Assembly: GCA_965651365.1 (NCBI GenBank)
Contig: CBFGSA010000151.1
Coordinates: forward strand, 1-5,979
DNA from: DASSBG01 sp965651365
GTDB taxonomy: Bacteria > Pseudomonadota > Gammaproteobacteria > Xanthomonadales > Rhodanobacteraceae
Reading direction: 5' to 3'
Length of the DNA: 5,979 bases
Positions 5,174 through 5,979 of this stretch are shown piece by piece. Each line of letters opens with the position of its first letter. Positions within the stretch are counted from its first letter, which is position 1. The translations under genes were made by a program, and so were the position numbers. Under the pieces are notes generated by a model, which saw only the letters and a program-made list of their open reading frames with translations, had not been told where the DNA came from and ran no database searches.

Positions 5174-5354
5174 GCCCGGATTATTTATGAGCGTTCGTAG
5201 CGAGCTGGCCCAAGGGCATGTCCGGCGCGGGTTTCGCGACCGAGGGGCGCGCAGGCGTAGCCGACACTACGTCGAGCACCCCGACGGAGCGAAAGCCGCG
5301 CCGGGCGTGTCACTGGGCCAGCGCAGTAGAAGGTTCATGAATAGTCCGAGCTAG
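5171..5354. repeat. 184-bp near-palindrome, MITE-like element
   Basis: The two halves of the gap are imperfect inverted copies of each other. The ends CTAGCCCGGATTATTTATGA (5171-5190) and the reverse complement of 5335-5354 match at 17 of 20. The stretches 5204-5237 and 5289-5322 match at 28 of 34, starting GCTGGCCCA. The apex is CGTAG-ccgaca-CTACG (5256-5271). Between these blocks pairing is weaker. There is no room for a transposase. CTAG at both outer ends could be a 4-bp target duplication or part of the inverted repeat. Best read as a non-autonomous mobile element or a large structured intergenic repeat; which parent transposon family is unknown. Confidence 0.7.
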
Positions 5355-5377
5355 TAGTGGCGGGCCATGCCCGCGAT
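5354..5377 (+). repeat. REP-like hairpin D, GTAG-headed
   Basis: GTAG (5354-5357), TG, stem GCGGGC-CAT-GCCCGC (5360-5374), then GAT. It is the same family as hairpin C: 20 of 24 positions agree, and two of the four differences exchange a G-C pair for a C-G pair within the stem. Its first G is also the last base of the palindrome's terminal CTAG. It lies 2 bp beyond the end of the oligopeptidase gene, in opposite orientation to hairpin C. Confidence 0.7.
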
Positions 5378-5379
5378 GG

Positions 5380-5979
5380 CTATGCGCCCAGCCCGTAGCT
5401 GGCCAGCAGGGCCTCGGGCCTGGGCTCGCGACCGCGGAAGGCCATGAAACTTTGCATGGCCGGGCGGCTGGCGCCGACCGCGAGTATCTCGTTGCGGAAG
5501 CGCGCGCCGGTGGCCGGGTCGATGGTGCCGTGTTCCTCGAACTCAGAGAATACGTCGGCCGACAGCAGTTCGGCCCACAGGTAGCTGTAGTAGCCGGCCG
5601 CGTAACCGCCGGCAAAAATGTGCGTGAACGCATGCGGAAAGCGCTGCCAGGCTGGCGGATGCAGCACCGCGACCTCGCGCCGGACCTCATCCAGCACGCT
5701 CATTGACGGGCGCGGCTTGTCCGGCGCGTAATCCAGGTGCAGGCGAAAATCGAACAGTCCGAACTCGAGCTGGCGCACCAGGAACAAGCCGGCGTGGAAG
5801 TGGCGTGCGGCCAGCATCCGCCGAAACAGCCCGTCGGGCAGCTTTTCGCCCGTCTGCCAGTGGCCGGAGAGCAGGTCCAGGGCGTCACGGTTCCAGCCGA
5901 AGTTCTCCATGAACTGGCTGGGCAGCTCGACCGCGTCCCACTCCACGCCGTTGATGCCGCCGATCGAGGGCAGGTCGAT
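5380..5979 (-). CDS. prlC: Oligopeptidase A, M3 zinc metallopeptidase (C-terminal part only)
   Basis: Cytoplasmic zinc peptidase (also called OpdA) that degrades short peptides, including cleaved signal peptides. The visible 199 codons are the C-terminus; the start, and the HExxH zinc site expected upstream, are beyond the right edge. The segment resembles the end of E. coli OpdA throughout: SIGGINGVEWDAVELPSQF at the edge, FMENFGW, MLAARHFHAGLFLVRQLEFGLFDFRLH, the phrase FPHAFTHIFAGGYAAGYYSY with the Gly/Tyr substrate loop of M3 enzymes, LWAELLSADVFSEFE, FRGREPRPEALLASYG, and stop TAG. Nothing in the visible part looks broken. It is on the same strand as xthA but separated by 218 bp containing hairpin D and the palindrome, so co-transcription is doubtful. 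Confidence 0.95.
   Translation of the reverse strand: MDLPSIGGINGVEWDAVELPSQFMENFGWNRDALDLLSGHWQTGEKLPDGLFRRMLAARHFHAGLFLVRQLEFGLFDFRLHLDYAPDKPRPSMSVLDEVRREVAVLHPPAWQRFPHAFTHIFAGGYAAGYYSYLWAELLSADVFSEFEEHGTIDPATGARFRNEILAVGASRPAMQSFMAFRGREPRPEALLASYGLGA

Noticed and set aside
4202..5200. 332-codon plus-strand frame opposite xthA
   Set aside because: Antisense shadow of xthA and part of the UPF0149 gene; its end runs into the palindrome.
1..5979. A new multi-gene defence, mobile or biosynthetic system
   Set aside because: All seven genes fall in well-known housekeeping or stress-response families, and no transposase, nuclease cluster, CRISPR array or phage gene is seen. Novelty, if any, is in the non-coding repeats and promoter style.

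Overview
The window is a high-GC chromosomal segment from a gammaproteobacterium. It is most likely from the Xanthomonadaceae/Rhodanobacteraceae group. The UbiE, exonuclease III and oligopeptidase A proteins read as that group's versions, and the gaps between genes hold GTAG-headed hairpin repeats of the kind known from Stenotrophomonas and its relatives. The placement is inference from protein and repeat style; no search was run. Almost every gap contains a repeat, and no gene-free stretch reaches 300 bases. There is no sign of phage, plasmid, CRISPR or a defence island.

Layout. (1) Positions 1-1957, minus strand: an envelope-stress two-component pair, an OmpR-type response regulator followed by a HAMP/HisKA/HATPase sensor kinase overlapping it by ATGA. 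The kinase C-terminus is cut by the left edge. (2) 2093-2572, plus strand, divergent from the regulator: a small periplasmic Spy/CpxP-family protein ending at a strong intrinsic terminator. The 135-bp gap between the two start codons carries a tandem 10-bp repeat suited to an OmpR-type regulator. Together this is a Cpx-like module of sensor, regulator and periplasmic accessory/chaperone. (3) 2767-3516, minus strand: ubiE, the ubiquinone/menaquinone C-methyltransferase, convergent with the Spy gene. The gap between them is filled by three REP-like hairpins. (4) 3750-5161, minus strand: xthA (exonuclease III) followed by a UPF0149/YgfB-YecA family gene, again with an ATGA overlap, so probably one operon. 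Repeats fill the gap towards ubiE. (5) 5380-5979, minus strand: the C-terminal 199 residues of oligopeptidase A (prlC/opdA). A 184-bp near-palindrome and a REP hairpin separate it from xthA.

The genes are ordinary housekeeping and stress genes. I do not see a new multi-gene system. The most interesting signals are non-coding: three genes (regulator, ubiE, xthA) with a TANNNT -10-like hexamer exactly 6 nt before ATG and little or no Shine-Dalgarno, suggesting leaderless mRNAs; a MITE-like 184-bp palindrome whose end forms part of the putative xthA -10 box; a pair of distant REP hairpins with a compensatory base-pair swap; and the tandem-repeat operator candidate in the Cpx-like intergenic region.
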